Positions 62,508 to 64,000 of a stretch of DNA of 64,000 nt are shown here, piece after piece. The notes under the pieces were generated by a model. That model had not been told where the DNA came from. It did no database searches and was given only the letters and a program-made list of their open reading frames with translations. Both the position numbers and the translations under genes were made by a program. Every line of letters starts with the position of its first letter. Position 1 is the stretch's first letter. Source of the DNA: CAIWHR01 sp963813415 (GTDB lineage: Bacteria > Pseudomonadota > Gammaproteobacteria > Burkholderiales > Casimicrobiaceae); assembly GCA_963813415.1 (NCBI GenBank), contig CAWEYW010000009.1, forward strand, positions 806,001 to 870,000, given 5' to 3'.

Positions 62508-63740
62508 CTACTTGCCGTTGCCGCGCACGAAGGCAGCGAAGCGTGCAATGCCTTCCGCGATCAGGGCCGGCGAGGTCGCGTAGCTGAACCGGATGTGCTG
62601 GCCGTCGCCGGGCACCCTGCGGCCGAAATGGATGTCGGCGAGCACCGCCACGCCCGCCTCCGTGAGCAGGCGCTTGCGCAGGACCTCGGAATCGGCACAG
62701 CCCGTGCGCTGGCACGCCTCGGTGACGTTGGGCCACGCGTAGAACGCGCCGCCCGGCGTGCGGCACGTCACACCAGGCACGTCGTTCAACAGCCGCACGA
62801 TGAGGTCGCGCCGCTCGAGAAAGCTCGCGCGCATGTGGTCGGCCGCATCCTGGGGTCCCGTGACCGCCTCGACCGCCGCCCATTGCGAGATGTTCGAGGC
62901 GCACGAATCCGTGTTGGTGATCCAGCGCGTGAACACCGGGGCAAGCGCGCGATTGGCCGCGAAACCGATGCGCCAGCCGGTCATCGCCCACGTTTTCGAG
63001 GCGCCATCGCAGATGATCGTGCGCTCGAGCATGCCGGGGCGCTTCGCCAGAGAGTCGAACGTTCCCGCGTAGGCGAGGCGCGAATAGATCTCGTCGGCAA
63101 AGACCCACACCTGCGGATGCCGCATGAGGATCTCGGCGATCGCATCCAGATCCTGCCCCTGCAGCATGCCGCCCGTAGGGTTGTGCGGCGTGTTGAGGAT
63201 CAACAGGCGCGTTTTCGGCGTGATCTTCGCTTCGAGCTCGGCAGGATCGAAGGCGAAATCGCGCGACTCGCGCAGGTAGACCGGCACGGGAATGGCCCCG
63301 TTCGCGCAGATCTGCGACTCGTAGATGGGGAAACCGGGGACGGGATAGATCACCTCGTCGCCCGCGCCGAAGTCGGTTACCGAGGCGATCGTGTACGCGA
63401 TGAAGGGCTTGGCACCCGCACCGACCACGATGTCATCGGGTGCGAAGTCGAGGCCGCGCCGCACGCCGATGTCCTTCGCGGCTGCCGCGCGCAACTCGTC
63501 GATGCCCGCCGACGGCGTATAGCCGTGCTTGCCGGCGCGGATCGCCGCGATCGCGGCCTCCTGCACGTTGGGCGGCGTCGGGAAATCCGGCTGCCCGATG
63601 CAGAACGACACGATGTCCTTGCCCTGGCGCACGAGGGCATTCACCTCGGCCAGGACGACGAAGGCGTTCTCGGTGCCGAGCGACTCGGCGCGGCGGGACA
63701 GGCGCGGCAGCGCCATGTTGCCGGAATGGGGTGCGTTCAT
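62508..63740 (-). CDS. Class I/II PLP-dependent aminotransferase (aspartate aminotransferase-like)
   Basis: 410 aa. Features: CIGQPDFPTPPNVQEAAIAA, GYTPSAGIDELRAAAA, LNTPHNPTGGMLQGQDL (Asn-Pro-x-Gly), VFADEIYSRLAYAGTF (pyridine Asp), and the PLP lysine in TIICDGASKTWAMTGWRIGF. It transfers amino groups between an amino acid and 2-oxoglutarate or similar. ATG 63740 overlaps the lutB stop (ATGA), and lutC follows closely. Inserted in a lactate operon, it may generate or consume the 2-oxoacid pool; the substrate is open. Confidence 0.88.
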   Translation of the reverse strand: MNAPHSGNMALPRLSRRAESLGTENAFVVLAEVNALVRQGKDIVSFCIGQPDFPTPPNVQEAAIAAIRAGKHGYTPSAGIDELRAAAAKDIGVRRGLDFAPDDIVVGAGAKPFIAYTIASVTDFGAGDEVIYPVPGFPIYESQICANGAIPVPVYLRESRDFAFDPAELEAKITPKTRLLILNTPHNPTGGMLQGQDLDAIAEILMRHPQVWVFADEIYSRLAYAGTFDSLAKRPGMLERTIICDGASKTWAMTGWRIGFAANRALAPVFTRWITNTDSCASNISQWAAVEAVTGPQDAADHMRASFLERRDLIVRLLNDVPGVTCRTPGGAFYAWPNVTEACQRTGCADSEVLRKRLLTEAGVAVLADIHFGRRVPGDGQHIRFSYATSPALIAEGIARFAAFVRGNGK

Positions 63741-64000
63741 GCAGCGCGCCGGAGTGGTTCGGTTTGTGGTTCGGTACGGGCGCGCTCACGGTAGAGCTCG
63801 CGGAAGGTCCTGCCCGCCGGCGCCGGCATGTCGCGCTCGGCGGTCCAGCCGTGTCCCAGCGGCAGCGAATGGATCATGCCCTCGCGGCCGCCCATCCAGC
63901 GCAGCACGCGCATGCCGATGCGCGTCGCGACGGCATAAGCGCCGGGATGCAGCGCGAACCACGCCCAGAGCCTGAATCCCGCACGCTCGTGCCATGGGCG
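63737..64000 (-). CDS. lutB: Lactate utilisation iron-sulfur protein B, C-terminal part (partial)
   Basis: The last 87 codons of a minus-strand frame open to the right edge. The end reads GGREGMIHSLPLGHGWTAER, then MPAPAGRTFRELYRERARTE, the usual LutB C-terminus. The 4Fe-4S ferredoxin domain and LUD part are outside the window. Its stop overlaps the aminotransferase start (ATGA). Order lutB, aminotransferase, lutC is unusual; lutA, if present, would lie further right. Confidence 0.7.
   Translation of the reverse strand, partial: RPWHERAGFRLWAWFALHPGAYAVATRIGMRVLRWMGGREGMIHSLPLGHGWTAERDMPAPAGRTFRELYRERARTEPQTEPLRRAA

Overview
High-GC chromosomal DNA, most likely from a betaproteobacterium. 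The clues are a PEP-CTERM surface protein, a GntR-type regulator divergent from an AEP transporter as in Burkholderia-like phosphonate loci, a short 6-phosphogluconate dehydrogenase, many ABC/TRAP uptake systems, and recurrent GCTAGAAT-type -10 boxes. I see no rRNA, tRNA, CRISPR array, insertion sequence, phage or replication origin. Most genes are tightly packed with ATGA/GTGA/TTGA stop-start overlaps.

Layout. 1-4.9 kb: 5' end of a large FAD oxidoreductase (minus), then a branched-chain amino-acid-type ABC system whose two permeases are fused. 4.9-8.4 kb: minus-strand EamA exporter, 6-phosphogluconate dehydrogenase, gluconokinase and cystathionine beta-lyase. 8.5-16 kb: glutamine-synthetase-like ligase, periplasmic rhodanese, pyruvate phosphate dikinase with a CBS protein, and a membrane diguanylate cyclase; two near-identical FNR/Dnr-type palindromes flank the last two units. 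16.3-20.2 kb: GNAT acetyltransferase, iron alcohol dehydrogenase, PuuD-like amidohydrolase and aldehyde dehydrogenase, resembling gamma-glutamyl amine catabolism.

20.2-31.3 kb: the least familiar region. It encodes two family-2 glycosyltransferases, a GT-B glycosyltransferase, a transglutaminase-like protein, three related SGNH-like proteins, E1-alpha and E1-beta of a 2-oxoacid dehydrogenase, a stand-alone lipoyl domain, a lipoyl-like protein lacking the lipoyl lysine, and a class II cyclic-nucleotide phosphodiesterase-like enzyme. No E2 acyltransferase or E3 is present. I propose an uncharacterised pathway in which a 2-oxoacid-derived acyl group is passed to a glycan or small molecule. 31.5-35 kb: PEP-CTERM protein, a perfect bidirectional terminator, and a multiply frameshifted adenylate cyclase/ATPase regulator. 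Then folD and a Nudix hydrolase.

37.1-50.6 kb: a complete 2-aminoethylphosphonate (AEP) utilisation locus around a divergent control region: minus-strand transporter phnSTUV, a class III aminotransferase-like gene broken by one base, and phnW; plus-strand phnR, phnA, phnY, a second class III enzyme and a Na/Pi cotransporter-PhoU protein. AEP would go to phosphonoacetaldehyde, phosphonoacetate, then acetate and phosphate. 50.7-64 kb: EamA transporter, sarcosine/dimethylglycine dehydrogenase-like protein, LytS/LytR-type two-component pair, an isocitrate lyase/PEP mutase-family enzyme with a TRAP transporter, an SGNH hydrolase, and a lutB / aminotransferase / lutC operon running off the end.
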